A stretch of 64,000 bases of DNA from the NCBI GenBank assembly GCA_942493035.1, contig OW818666.1:4712001-4776000 (forward strand), written 5' to 3'. Source of the DNA: WRGT01 sp942493035 (GTDB taxonomy: Bacteria > Spirochaetota > UBA4802 > UBA5550). Position numbers and translations under genes: made by a program. Below are positions 35,012 to 44,153 of this stretch, piece after piece. The notes beneath the pieces are model-generated. The model ran no database searches. It was not told where the DNA came from and saw only the letters and a list, made by a program, of their open reading frames with translations. How positions within the stretch are numbered: position 1 is the stretch's first letter; every line of letters starts with the position of its first letter.

Positions 35012-35233
35012 ATGTCAGAATACTCCGTAATACTTTTCCACTCCACTAACTACGCGATCAAGGCATCCAACGTTCTTAAAAAAAATAACTTTGACCATAA
35101 GATGATTCCGGTACCGCGGCATCTCAGTTCAGACTGCGGTTATTGTGTCAGATTCAGTACTGTTGATGATGAGAAGGTAAGGGATCTGTTTGAAAAGACT
35201 GAGGTTGAGTTTGACAGGATAGAGGGGATTTGA
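35012..35233 (+). CDS. DUF3343 family protein (putative Se/S carrier)
   Basis: 73 residues in the DUF3343 pattern: SVILFHSTNYAIKASNVLKKN, MIPVPRHLSSDCGYCVRF and a short C-terminal helix. The two cysteines in DCGYC could carry sulfur or selenium. The family is regularly found next to YedE and YedF in anaerobes and is annotated as a putative Se/S carrier; the activity is unproven. GGGA precedes the ATG. It comes after a nested hairpin, so its transcription may be partly independent of yedE-tusA. Confidence 0.78.
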   Translation: MSEYSVILFHSTNYAIKASNVLKKNNFDHKMIPVPRHLSSDCGYCVRFSTVDDEKVRDLFEKTEVEFDRIEGI

Positions 35234-35238
35234 GTCCA

Positions 35239-35280
35239 TTCTCTCTGCAGAAAAAAATATAACATTAACTGCAAAGAGAA
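35239..35280. repeat. Imperfect inverted repeat after DUF3343 gene
   Basis: TTCTCTCTGCAG (35239-35250) pairs with CTGCAAAGAGAA (35269-35280), 11 of 12 bases, with an 18-base loop. It may end the yedE transcript. Confidence 0.4.
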
Positions 35281-35326
35281 GGAATCATCTGAAGTTTATA
35301 GTCATGAAATCCTGTCCTGAATAAAT

Positions 35327-35536
35327 CTATTCTTTCACCGGCAATACATGTATCGCTTTGATAATCAGATGAACCGTATCACCCTCATTAAGGTCAAGTG
35401 CATGTACTGAGTCTGTGGTCAGGACTGAGCTCATCTCTTTAGCTGTTACAACCTCAAACTTTATCTGTGACATTACATCACCGGTTTTAATACTTTTTAC
35501 TTTTGCTACTATGTTATTCTGTGCTCCGTATTGCAT
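35327..35536 (-). CDS. Molbindin (Mop, TOBE-domain molybdate-binding protein)
   Basis: 69 residues, a single TOBE/Mop domain: NIVAKVKSIKTGDVMSQIKFEV, followed by the variable SVLTTDSVHALDLNEGD segment and VHLIIKAIHVLPV. Such small cytoplasmic proteins oligomerise and store molybdate or tungstate for cofactor synthesis. GGAGGA precedes the ATG. It lies between the sulfur-carrier gene (convergent) and the activase gene (divergent). A role in buffering molybdenum for the nitrogenase encoded at 54-63 kb, or for a molybdenum hydroxylase, is plausible. Confidence 0.88.
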   Translation of the reverse strand: MQYGAQNNIVAKVKSIKTGDVMSQIKFEVVTAKEMSSVLTTDSVHALDLNEGDTVHLIIKAIHVLPVKE

Positions 35537-35898
35537 AATGCTTCCTCCTGCTTTAATAGATCAATAGTAATAAACTAATAATATAGTTATGTATCCCTGC
35601 TGAAAAAATTAATTCTTGATAAAACTGTTATTATTTTCAGTTTTAATTCCCTAATTCTTTCTATGGTATATATGTGGTACATATTTCTTCAAAACCTGTA
35701 ATCGGATTTTTATAATAGATTTTATCTAAACTGAGATGAAATTCAAGTAATAATATTAATGCAGCATATTAAAAAAATTGATAGACAGCTCACCCCGTTT
35801 CTTTAAAAAAGTAAAATCTATAATCATAAATCCGGCTTTTTAAAAGATCCGTTCATGATACAGATGATATTATTAATTTTAAGATAAAGGATAAACTT
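35537..35898. other. Divergent promoter region between mop and activase genes
   Basis: An AT-rich 362-base gap. I see only a weak dyad around GGTATATATGTGGTACATAT (about 35665-35685). No ModE box or riboswitch fold could be recognised. Confidence 0.3.
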
Positions 35899-36675
35899 TT
35901 GCATTCAATCGGAATTGATATAGGTTCAGTCTGCACAAAGGGTGCGGTTTATGATGGTGTAAATCTTTTTACTGATGTTATTCCCACAGGATGGAACCTC
36001 AGGGAATCAGGGGATATTATTCTCAGCCGTCTTTTGAATATAAGCAGCATCAGAACCGGGGATTCACGATATGTAACTGCCACCGGATACGGAAGAGATT
36101 CAATCTCATTCGCAGATAAAAAAGTAACTGAAATTACATGTCATGCAAGAGGCGCCCACTATTTCAATCCTGAAACAAGAACTGTAATCGACGTGGGCGG
36201 ACAGGATAGCAAGGCTATTGCAGTTGGTGATAAGGGTCAGGTGATTGAATTTATCATGAATGACAGGTGTGCTGCAGGAACAGGGCGGTTTCTTCAGGTA
36301 ATGTCTCATGTACTCGGGAGTGAAGTTGACCAGCTTGAAGATCTGGCCCGTGGTGCCGATCCCGCTGAGATTAACAGCATGTGCGCAGTATTTGCTGAAA
36401 GTGAAGTCATCAGTCTTCTTGCGCGGGGTGTCAGCAAGGAATCGATTGCTGCGGGTATTCTTGAATCTATATCGGGAAAAATTATACATCTTACAGGGAG
36501 AGTCCGGATTGCTGATCATGTAATATTTACCGGCGGGGTTTCACAGAATTCGGTTATACGTAGAAGTCTCGGTAAAAGAATCGGTATGGAGATAATAACT
36601 CATCCACGGGCTCAGTTTGCCGGTGCGGTAGGTGCAGCAATAATCGGTTTAGAAAGTATTAATAAATACAAGTAG
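35899..36675 (+). CDS. yjiL: Acyl-CoA dehydratase activase-like ATPase (BadF/HgdC, YjiL-type)
   Basis: 258 residues starting with TTG (AAAGGAT upstream). ASKHA nucleotide motifs are GIDIGSVCTKGAVYDG, VIDVGGQDSKAI and TGGVSQNSVI. The two cysteines that hold a [4Fe-4S] cluster across the dimer are in NDRCAAGTGRFLQ and INSMCAVFAE. It is the ATP-driven electron-donating activator of 2-hydroxyacyl-CoA dehydratase-type proteins. The gene 23 bases downstream encodes its partner, a double-cubane-cluster protein, so it is the specific activator of that protein rather than of a hydroxyglutaryl-CoA dehydratase. Confidence 0.9.
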   Translation: MHSIGIDIGSVCTKGAVYDGVNLFTDVIPTGWNLRESGDIILSRLLNISSIRTGDSRYVTATGYGRDSISFADKKVTEITCHARGAHYFNPETRTVIDVGGQDSKAIAVGDKGQVIEFIMNDRCAAGTGRFLQVMSHVLGSEVDQLEDLARGADPAEINSMCAVFAESEVISLLARGVSKESIAAGILESISGKIIHLTGRVRIADHVIFTGGVSQNSVIRRSLGKRIGMEIITHPRAQFAGAVGAAIIGLESINKYK

Positions 36676-36698
36676 TGTATTATTCAGGAATTAAATAA

Positions 36699-37841
36699 AT
36701 GAAATTTGATAAAGCATATCTTACAGCAATCGAGGAAGAGATTTTTACAGAGGGTGTCAGGCAGAGAGGACTTGGTAAAAAAATTGTTGGTATTTACTGC
36801 GCGTTTACACCTCCGGAAATTATTGCTGCAGCCGGGGCAATTCCTGTCTCGCTCTGTGCCGGTTCTCAGAAGCCTGTAACCGAGGCAGAGAAGCATCTTC
36901 CGCGGAATCTGTGTCCTCTTATTAAAGCCAGTTACGGCTTAGCTCTTACTGATACCTGTCCGTACTTCCATTATGCCGATTATCTTCTTGCGGACGCCAC
37001 ATGTGACGGGAAGAAAAAGATGTTTGAACTTCTCGGCAGGATTAAACCTCTCCATCTCCTGCAGCTTCCGCAAACAGCAGAAACAGAGGAGAGTTATCTT
37101 TACTGGCTGAATGAATTAAAAAAAGTGAAAACACTCCTTGAGGATTTTACCGGGAATACTGTTACAGATGAAAATCTTAAAGCACAGAGTAAATTATATA
37201 ATGCCTGCCGGGATGCCACAAGAGAACTTTATGAACTTAATACCGGAGAGTATCCCCTTCTGTATGGTAGAGAGATCGATTGTATCACAGGAGCCAGAGG
37301 ATTTGACTGTGATCTTTCCGCCCGGATTATTGAATTAAAAAAAGCAGCATCGATTATCAGAGAAAGGGTGAACGATTCTGCTTTTATTGATACTGTTAAA
37401 GGGAAACCGCGGATTCTTATTACCGGATGTCCGACTACGAACAAGAAACTTCTCGATATAATTGAAGATGCCGGCGGTATTGTTGTTGCCATGGAGAACT
37501 GCGGAGGGCTTAAAACTACAGGTCTCCGTGTTGAGGAGAGTGATGATCCTCTTGAAGCTCTGGCAAAAAGATATATCAGCATAGCATGTCCGTGTATGAC
37601 TCCCAATGAAGGGAGGCTTAATATTATCGGGGATATTATACAGAGATACAGAATCGATGGTGTGGTTGAACTTACATGGCAGGGGTGTCATACATATAAT
37701 ATCGAAGCATATCAGATCCGCGAATTTGTTACCGCTGATCATGGCAGACCATATATACAGATCGAAACAGATTACTCTGAAAATGACATCCAGCAGATCA
37801 GGGTCAGGATACAGGCTTTTCTTGAACTGATGGATGCCTGA
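36699..37841 (+). CDS. yjiM: Double-cubane-cluster anaerobic reductase (YjiM-type, HgdB family)
   Basis: 380 residues of the 2-hydroxyacyl-CoA dehydratase component family, in single-subunit form. Conserved cysteines that can hold a double-cubane [8Fe-9S] cluster are in GIYCAFTPPEI, PVSLCAGSQ, RNLCPLIKASYG, DTCPYF, LADATCDGKKKM, ITGCPTTNKK and IACPCMTPNEGR. Double-cubane proteins of Carboxydothermus reduce small molecules such as acetylene at low potential, using electrons from the ATP-dependent activase encoded upstream. The physiological substrate is unknown. The next gene, 27 bases downstream, encodes a DUF3798 lipoprotein, which may bind it. AGGAA lies before the ATG. Confidence 0.87.
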   Translation: MKFDKAYLTAIEEEIFTEGVRQRGLGKKIVGIYCAFTPPEIIAAAGAIPVSLCAGSQKPVTEAEKHLPRNLCPLIKASYGLALTDTCPYFHYADYLLADATCDGKKKMFELLGRIKPLHLLQLPQTAETEESYLYWLNELKKVKTLLEDFTGNTVTDENLKAQSKLYNACRDATRELYELNTGEYPLLYGREIDCITGARGFDCDLSARIIELKKAASIIRERVNDSAFIDTVKGKPRILITGCPTTNKKLLDIIEDAGGIVVAMENCGGLKTTGLRVEESDDPLEALAKRYISIACPCMTPNEGRLNIIGDIIQRYRIDGVVELTWQGCHTYNIEAYQIREFVTADHGRPYIQIETDYSENDIQQIRVRIQAFLELMDA

Positions 37842-37868
37842 ATAAAAAAATAAAATGAGGAGAATGCA

Positions 37869-38978
37869 ATGTTTAAAAAAACAGCATCACTAATTGCAGT
37901 GGTTGCTCTTTCTACTTCAATTGTTTCATGCAAGAAGAGCGACAACACTGCCGGTTTTAAAATAGGGATGGTAACACCATCTCTTTCAAGAAGTGAAGAG
38001 GAGTTCAGAGCAGCTGATGCCTTGAACAAAAAGTATCCGGGTATGGTAAAACATATAATCCTTCCTGATAATTTTAATAAAGAACAGGAAACCGGAATTA
38101 CTCAGATTGTAAGCCTTGCTGATGATAAGGATGTAAAAGCAATAGTAATATCCGAAGGGAGCAGCGGCATACTTCCGGCTATACAGAAAGTGAAAGAGAA
38201 AAGACCGGAGATGATAGTTGTTACCGCTCCAATCTGGGATGATCCTGATATGATGGCAAAGTATGTTGACCTTGCTCTTGATACAGACTGGGTCAGGCGT
38301 GGGGAGTTTATTGCTGAGAAGTCTAAAAAAATGGGCGCAAAAACTTTCATTCACTACTCATTCCCTACTCATGTTGCAAAAGAGGTAATATCAAAGAGAC
38401 GTGAAATGATGAAGCAGACATGTGCAAAAATCGGACTGGTCTTTGTTGAAGTGCTTACTCCCGATCCTCAGGCGGGAAGCAGCAGACAGGCTATGCTTCA
38501 GTTTCTTCAGGAGGATATCCCCAGACAGATTAAAAAGTATGGAAAGGATACAGCAGTATTCGGAACTAACTGTCCTATGCAGGATGTTATTATTGCAAAA
38601 GCAATGGAGCTCGGTTTTATTATGCCGGAACAGTGCTGTCCTACACCGCTTCAGGGATTCCCTGCTGCACTTGGACTGGAGATCAAGCCCGATGATTCTA
38701 TGGATTTTGCAAAGATCAATAACATGATCAAAGAGAAAGTGAAAGCAGGAAACATGACCGGAAGATTGTCTACATGGCCTGTTTCTGTAAGTATCTTCCT
38801 CCCGACATTCGGATTTGAAGTTGCTAAAGCTGCAGTTGAGAAAAAAATTGATCTGAAGAATATTGATCAGGTAAAAGCTATGGCGAAAGATATAGCCGGT
38901 GTTAATGTCGTTTTTAATCCGATGAAACCGGGCTTGACAAATTACTATCTGATTATTATGGATTCTATTATATACTAA
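37869..38978 (+). CDS. DUF3798 solute-binding-like lipoprotein
   Basis: 369 residues with a signal peptide ending in the lipobox IVSC. The remainder resembles a periplasmic binding protein of the DUF3798 family: FKIGMVTPSLSRSEEEFRAAD, then a segment VVTAPIWDDPDMMAKYVDLALDTDW and the C-terminal half with VFGTNCPMQDVIIAKAMELG. The family has no known ligand. GAGGAG precedes the ATG. It is only 27 bases from the double-cubane gene, while the ATPase and permeases that it should serve start 253 bases later, after an inverted repeat. It probably binds a ligand that the double-cubane enzyme processes. Confidence 0.82.
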   Translation: MFKKTASLIAVVALSTSIVSCKKSDNTAGFKIGMVTPSLSRSEEEFRAADALNKKYPGMVKHIILPDNFNKEQETGITQIVSLADDKDVKAIVISEGSSGILPAIQKVKEKRPEMIVVTAPIWDDPDMMAKYVDLALDTDWVRRGEFIAEKSKKMGAKTFIHYSFPTHVAKEVISKRREMMKQTCAKIGLVFVEVLTPDPQAGSSRQAMLQFLQEDIPRQIKKYGKDTAVFGTNCPMQDVIIAKAMELGFIMPEQCCPTPLQGFPAALGLEIKPDDSMDFAKINNMIKEKVKAGNMTGRLSTWPVSVSIFLPTFGFEVAKAAVEKKIDLKNIDQVKAMAKDIAGVNVVFNPMKPGLTNYYLIIMDSIIY

Positions 38979-38984
38979 GAATTG

Positions 38985-39193
38985 ACAAGCCCCCGCAACT
39001 TCGGAAGGGGCAAGGCTCTACAAGGTGTGTTTTTAATACACTATTGTCAGCCGAATTTATTTTAAAACTATATTTTACAGCATTCCTTTTGCCCCCTCGG
39101 GGGTGCGGGGGCTGAAAGGATAAGTTGGAGAAACATTTTGAAAGGCTTGAATAAATGCGGGTAGTTGTCCCTCTCCGGGGGATTTATGGGGCT
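38985..39193. repeat. C-tract/G-tract inverted arms within the transporter locus
   Basis: AGCCCCCGCAACTTCGGAAG (from 38987) faces CCCTCGGGGGTGCGGGGGCT (to 39113) about 75 bases away, and a third unit TCTCCGGGGGATTTATGGGG follows near 39172. It lies between the DUF3798 gene and the ABC transporter genes. Confidence 0.6.
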
Positions 39194-39230
39194 GTTAAGA
39201 ATTTAGTAAAATTAAAAATAAGATGCTGAA

Positions 39231-40796
39231 ATGAATGAACTTCTGGAAATAACACACCTGTCAAAAAAATACAGATCGGAGTACGCGCTTAAAGATGTAT
39301 CACTCTCTCTTAAAAAAGGGGAGATACTCGGTCTGGTAGGTGCTAACGGCAGCGGTAAGAGTACTCTGATGAATATTCTTGCCGCTCATCCTGTTATTGC
39401 CGATACTGGAGGTTTTACAGGCGGGATAAGGCTCGACGGAGATCTTATCTCTCCTGTAAAACCTTCCGACTCGCTGCGCCTTGGGATTGGTATGGTTTAT
39501 CAGGAGTTTGCCTTAATACCATCATTTACTGCTGCTGAAAACATTATGCTTGGAAGTGAAAACAGATTGCATCCATTCCCTTTCTTAAAGAGTTTTGCCC
39601 TTCCGCTGATAGACAAAAAAAAGGATATTAACGCAGCCTCCGAAATTATGTCCGGATTAGGCTTAAGTGAATTTGATGCAGATACGGTGATAACTGATTT
39701 TAATGTGGGTGCAAGGCAGTTTGTGGAGTTTGCACGTGTTAAAAATACTGAATATCTGAAACTGCTTATTCTTGACGAGCCCACTGCAGTGCTGGGGAGC
39801 GATGAAAGTTTCAGGCTTATGGAAGAGGTTAGAAGGATTGCTGAAAATGGAACAGCAGTAATTTTTATATCGCACAGGCTTGATGAGGTGTTGTCTCTCT
39901 GCACCAGAGTAGCCGTACTTCGAGATGGTTTACTTTCTGCAATATTTAATACATCAGAAACCAGCACAGAAGAGATTGCATGTGAGATGATCGGAAATTT
40001 ATGTAATGAGGCGGTTAAATCACATTTTCATAAAAAAAATTCTGACGGAGATTTTTTTAAAATTTCAGGAATGAACTGCAATTCCGGAGGTGAGAGACTA
40101 AATGATTTTTCGCTGGAAGTGTTGAAGGGCGAAATTATTGGTGTAACCGGTCAGAGCGGCCAGGGGCAGATGCTCATAGGTAAAGCTCTCATGGGGCTGA
40201 TTCCATGCAGCAGTGAGGTGACTATAAACGGATTTGATATAGTTCCGGGAGATATAAATGCTCTGTTTAAATCAGGCTTCTGTTATATTCCCGAGGAGAG
40301 AAGAAAGGATGGCCTTCTTCCGGATCATACTGTAGCTGAAAATATTACATTTACATTGATCAGCACAAAAAAATATTTTTCTTCATCATTCGGACTTCTG
40401 AATTTCAGAAAAATCAACAGGATGGCACGTTCATACATCAGTGAATTGAATATAAAGTGCACCGGTCCAGGGCAGAAAGTTTCGGAGCTCAGCGGAGGGA
40501 ATCAGCAGAAGGTTATCCTTGCAAGAGCGATGTCTCTATCCCCTGATATTATGATGATTTTTGAACCGACACGTGGGATCGACATAGGAGCAAAGGAGGT
40601 GATACTGAACATGCTTCTGGATATGAACAGAGATAATCATACTACTATATTTATTGTTTCAAGCGAACTTAATGAACTGACTAGAGTATGCGACAGGATT
40701 GCGGTTTTATATGAAGGGAGAGTGTTCAGCATTCTCGCTCCCGATGCACCTCCGCCGGACTTTGCACTTGCCTTTGCAGGGAAGGGGACTGAATGA
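39231..40796 (+). CDS. Sugar-type ABC transporter ATPase with two nucleotide domains
   Basis: 521 residues made of two ABC domains in one chain, as in RbsA/MglA. The first has Walker A GLVGANGSGKSTL and Walker B LLILDEPTAVLG but a weak signature (FNVGARQFVEFARV). The second has a degenerate Walker A (TGQSGQGQMLIGK) and an intact signature LSGGNQQKVILARAM with IFEPTRGIDIG. That asymmetry is normal in the family. It energises the two permeases that follow, with which it overlaps by four bases. The binding protein is almost certainly the DUF3798 lipoprotein upstream, although an inverted repeat intervenes. Confidence 0.9.
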   Translation: MNELLEITHLSKKYRSEYALKDVSLSLKKGEILGLVGANGSGKSTLMNILAAHPVIADTGGFTGGIRLDGDLISPVKPSDSLRLGIGMVYQEFALIPSFTAAENIMLGSENRLHPFPFLKSFALPLIDKKKDINAASEIMSGLGLSEFDADTVITDFNVGARQFVEFARVKNTEYLKLLILDEPTAVLGSDESFRLMEEVRRIAENGTAVIFISHRLDEVLSLCTRVAVLRDGLLSAIFNTSETSTEEIACEMIGNLCNEAVKSHFHKKNSDGDFFKISGMNCNSGGERLNDFSLEVLKGEIIGVTGQSGQGQMLIGKALMGLIPCSSEVTINGFDIVPGDINALFKSGFCYIPEERRKDGLLPDHTVAENITFTLISTKKYFSSSFGLLNFRKINRMARSYISELNIKCTGPGQKVSELSGGNQQKVILARAMSLSPDIMMIFEPTRGIDIGAKEVILNMLLDMNRDNHTTIFIVSSELNELTRVCDRIAVLYEGRVFSILAPDAPPPDFALAFAGKGTE

Positions 40797-41827
40797 GAAG
40801 ACATCTCCCCCCTCTTCCTCAGATGATAATAATCTGTTTTACTTTAGTACTTCTTATTCTGGCGTTGAGGATAGATGTTACGCCTGCATCAATTGCAAAT
40901 GATCTTATTGTAAGGCTTATTCTTAACTGTATACTGGTAGTATCACTTATACCCATGGTAAACAGCGGCGCAGGTCTTAACTTCGGTCTTCCGATAGGGG
41001 CTGTTGCCGGACTTCTGGGGATGGTAATAGCGGCGAACTTCGGGGTACATGGGCTGACGGGATTTTTTATGTCAGTTGCGGTTTCGATTCCATTTGCGGT
41101 TATTTCCGGTGCGGCATATGGAAAGATACTCAACAGGGTAAAGGGGAGGGAGGAGATTGCCGCTACTTTCACAGGTTTCTCTTTTGTGTCAATAATGTGT
41201 CTCTTCTGGGTTGTGGCTCCGTTTTCTCATCCGCAGATGGTATGGATACTCGGAGGTACAGGACTCCGGAATACTATAGGGCTGAAAGATTTCTGGGGTA
41301 AATCTCTATATAACCTTATGCAGTTCAGAGCCGGAGATTTTATTATTCCGGCAGGATCGATTATTTTTATCGTGATAATTCTTATGATGCTGTACTTGTT
41401 TTCAAAGACAGGAACAGGTGTTCTTATGAACGCCGCCGGAGAGAATGAATCCTTCGCGCGGATTAACGGTGTTAATATAGATAGGATGCGAATACTCTCC
41501 GTGATAATGTCAACTCTGCTGGCTGCTGTGGGGACATGCATATACGCGCAGCAGTATGGATTTATCGAGCTCTACGACGCTCCGTTAATGGCGGCATTCC
41601 CCGCTGTTTCGGCGCTTCTGCTTGGCGGGAATTCTGGTAAAAGAATTTATATCCGCCATGCACTCCTTGGCGTGATTCTCTATCAGTCTCTCTATCTTCT
41701 GTCTCTGCCGGTTGCTAATATGCTTCTGATTCCGGAGATGGCTGAAATAATCAGAATAATAGTAACAAGTTTTGTAATACTATATGCTCTTGCAAAGAAA
41801 TCCGGTGCACAGGGTATTCTAAAATGA
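40793..41827 (+). CDS. ABC transporter permease (RbsC/BPD_transp_2 family), first
   Basis: 344 residues with about nine membrane segments and the family motif NRVKGREEIAATFTGF after a glycine-rich segment (GAGLNFGLPIGAVAGLLG). It starts four bases before the ATPase stop and overlaps the second permease by four bases, so translation is coupled. The two permeases are paralogues and probably form a heterodimer. Substrate unknown; it should be the ligand of the DUF3798 lipoprotein. Confidence 0.88.
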   Translation: MRRHLPPLPQMIIICFTLVLLILALRIDVTPASIANDLIVRLILNCILVVSLIPMVNSGAGLNFGLPIGAVAGLLGMVIAANFGVHGLTGFFMSVAVSIPFAVISGAAYGKILNRVKGREEIAATFTGFSFVSIMCLFWVVAPFSHPQMVWILGGTGLRNTIGLKDFWGKSLYNLMQFRAGDFIIPAGSIIFIVIILMMLYLFSKTGTGVLMNAAGENESFARINGVNIDRMRILSVIMSTLLAAVGTCIYAQQYGFIELYDAPLMAAFPAVSALLLGGNSGKRIYIRHALLGVILYQSLYLLSLPVANMLLIPEMAEIIRIIVTSFVILYALAKKSGAQGILK

Positions 41828-42879
41828 GAAAAATAAATCCCGCACCGCTGTTATTTATAGTTTTGTCGATTACTGCTTTTTTCTTTTCAGAGTTGAGTTT
41901 TACCTTTGTAGCTAATGAGGTTATTGTAAGAATTGTAAGAGATTCACTTATTGTGTTTGCTCTGATTATTCCTGTAACCGCGGGGATGGGTCTGAATTTC
42001 TCAATCATTATCGGTGCTATGGCTGCACAGGCCGGATGTATAATTATGCTCGATCATCAGGTTGGCGGAATCCACGGTATTGCGGGGGCGGCAATAGCGG
42101 GAGTAATTATATCAGTTGTCTGCGGTTATGCCATTGGATCGTATCTCAACCGTGTTAAAGGTCGTGAAATGATTGCGACAATTATTATAGGGATTCTTGG
42201 CTCAGGGATTTATCAGTTTATTTTTCTTGCAGGTTACGGCACGTTTATACCTGCATCTAACAGAGAGCTGCTTCTTTCCCGAGGTGCAGGAATAAGAAAT
42301 ATGGTAGATCTGGCACCCTACCGGAATATTCTGGATCGTCTTTTTGTAGTGAAAATTTATAATATTGAATTTCCTGTTTTTATGCTGATGCTTATTGCGG
42401 CATTCGCGGTTGCTCTTAAAATAATTCTAAGTTCCAGGCCGGGACAGAAGTTCCGCGCAGTGGGGTCGGACCGTGCATCTGCGGAGCTTGCAGGGATCAG
42501 TACAGACAGGGTCAGGATCCAGGCAATTATACTCTCTACTGTTTTGGCATGTCTTGGTCAGATTATTTTTCTTCAGAATATAGGGATGGTGAATGTGTAT
42601 ACAGCGCATATGAATTCAGATATTTTTTCCTGCGCAGCTCTTCTTGCAGGGGGAGCGACAATCAGAGAAGCGAAGATCCGTCATGCTGTATTGGGAATAA
42701 TACTGTTTCATTCATTATACATTGTTACACCGCAGGCCGGACAGAATATTTTTTCAAATGCAGCATTGGGGGAGTACTTCAGGAGTTTTGTTGCCTATGG
42801 CTCAATTGCAATGGCTCTGATTATAAATATAAAGCATGAAAAAAAACTGCATCATCTCCGCAGTAAATTGAAAAATTAA
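41824..42879 (+). CDS. ABC transporter permease (RbsC/BPD_transp_2 family), second
   Basis: 351 residues, similar in layout to the permease before it: GMGLNFSIIIGAMAAQAG, NRVKGREMIATIIIGILG, and VGSDRASAELAGISTDRVR in the cytoplasmic loop. Overlaps the first permease by four bases (ATGA). It ends 24 bases before the stop of the convergent gene pyrD; no clear terminator hairpin is visible in that short gap. Confidence 0.88.
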   Translation: MRKINPAPLLFIVLSITAFFFSELSFTFVANEVIVRIVRDSLIVFALIIPVTAGMGLNFSIIIGAMAAQAGCIIMLDHQVGGIHGIAGAAIAGVIISVVCGYAIGSYLNRVKGREMIATIIIGILGSGIYQFIFLAGYGTFIPASNRELLLSRGAGIRNMVDLAPYRNILDRLFVVKIYNIEFPVFMLMLIAAFAVALKIILSSRPGQKFRAVGSDRASAELAGISTDRVRIQAIILSTVLACLGQIIFLQNIGMVNVYTAHMNSDIFSCAALLAGGATIREAKIRHAVLGIILFHSLYIVTPQAGQNIFSNAALGEYFRSFVAYGSIAMALIINIKHEKKLHHLRSKLKN

Positions 42880-42902
42880 TAAAGCTATAGAATTTTAAGT
42901 AA

Positions 42903-43946
42903 TTACACCTTTAAAAAGTATTTCACTAAACTTTTATTTATCCGCTTAACCACTTCCGGACCTTCGTAGATAAAACCTGTGTAGAGCTGAATTAATGATG
43001 CACCGGCTTCAAGTTTTTCTATGGCATCATCGGCGTCAAAAATACCGCCGACCCCGATGATCGGAATTTTTTTATCTGACTTTTCAGAAATATACCGGAT
43101 AACCTCTGTTGATTTATTCCTCAGCGGTTTTCCGCTTAATCCTCCATTACCGATTTTTTCAATTTCTTCAACTGTATGATTCAAACCTTCCCGCCCTATG
43201 GTTGTGTTTGTGGCAATTATGCCGTCAATTTTTGTCTCAAGGGCTATTTCTATAATATCGTCTAATTGCCGGTTAGTTAAATCCGGGGCAATTTTCAATA
43301 AAACAGGTTTGTATTTTTCTTTTTCATTCAAAACTTTTACAAGTGCGGATAAAATTTTTTTCAGAGGTTCTTTTTCCTGCAGTTCCCTTAAATTTGGTGT
43401 ATTCGGTGAACTTACATTGACCGTGAAATAATCAACATAAGGATACAGTTCATTAATGCATAACAGGTAATCATCAATAGCATTTTCGTTTGGAGTGATT
43501 TTATTCTTTCCAATGTTGCCGCCGACTATTATGCCGGATTTTTTTTTCTTCAGTTTTTCAATGGTGTATTTAACACCTTTGTTATTGAAACCCATTCTGT
43601 TGATTAAAGCAGAATCACTTTTCAGTCTGAAACAGCGTGGTTTTTCGTTGCCGGGCTGAGCCACGGGGGTCACAGTTCCTATCTCAATAAATCCGAATCC
43701 CATATAACCCAGATTGTCAAAGACCTCGGCATCTTTGTCAAGTCCTGAGGCAAGACCCACGGGGTTTGGAAATTTTATTCCGAATACTTCTCTCTCCAGA
43801 ATCGGGTGTCTATATGAAAATATTGTTTTCATAATAATTCTATTGAAAGGAATGTAAGAGGATATTTTTAAAATTGAAAATATTATGGAGTGTATAGTTT
43901 CAGGTTCAAAAAGAAAAAGCAGCGGACGGATTATTATTTTATACAT
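42903..43946 (-). CDS. pyrD: Dihydroorotate dehydrogenase (quinone), class 2
   Basis: 347 residues, the class 2 length. The N-terminal extension (about 1-50, hydrophobic helices including LLFLFEPETIHSIIFSILK) attaches to the membrane and accepts quinone. The FMN barrel has NPVGLASGLDKDAEVF, the catalytic-serine motif VNVSSPNTPNLR, TNTT and GVGGI. It oxidises dihydroorotate to orotate in pyrimidine synthesis, delivering electrons to quinone, so the organism has a quinone pool. It is convergent with the ABC permease genes and in no operon with other pyr genes. Confidence 0.93.
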   Translation of the reverse strand: MYKIIIRPLLFLFEPETIHSIIFSILKISSYIPFNRIIMKTIFSYRHPILEREVFGIKFPNPVGLASGLDKDAEVFDNLGYMGFGFIEIGTVTPVAQPGNEKPRCFRLKSDSALINRMGFNNKGVKYTIEKLKKKKSGIIVGGNIGKNKITPNENAIDDYLLCINELYPYVDYFTVNVSSPNTPNLRELQEKEPLKKILSALVKVLNEKEKYKPVLLKIAPDLTNRQLDDIIEIALETKIDGIIATNTTIGREGLNHTVEEIEKIGNGGLSGKPLRNKSTEVIRYISEKSDKKIPIIGVGGIFDADDAIEKLEAGASLIQLYTGFIYEGPEVVKRINKSLVKYFLKV

Positions 43947-44153
43947 AGTTTTCTTAACTTTTAATTTATTTAAATTTATGTGATTTTTGTCTGATACAAA
44001 AGTCTGTCAAGAAATATATTTTACAGGTTTTCTATATGATTCTATTTCATCTGTAAATCAGCCGGGTGGCGGGCCGAATGATTTCTCAAAATTTTATAAA
44101 GCTGTTGACTTCTTTAAAATTTTTAAAAGCAACTATTGTCGGATTGGTATAAA

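Noticed and set aside
33637..35233. Selenoprotein candidates (in-frame TGA) in the YedE/TusA/DUF3343 set
   Set aside because: All three frames end at ordinary stop codons at family-typical lengths, with cysteine at the expected positions; no SECIS-like hairpin follows an internal TGA.
43947..44153. Possible small gene in the gap upstream of pyrD
   Set aside because: The forward frame of 68 codons starting at 43987 has no ribosome site and overlaps the end of the hybrid kinase gene.
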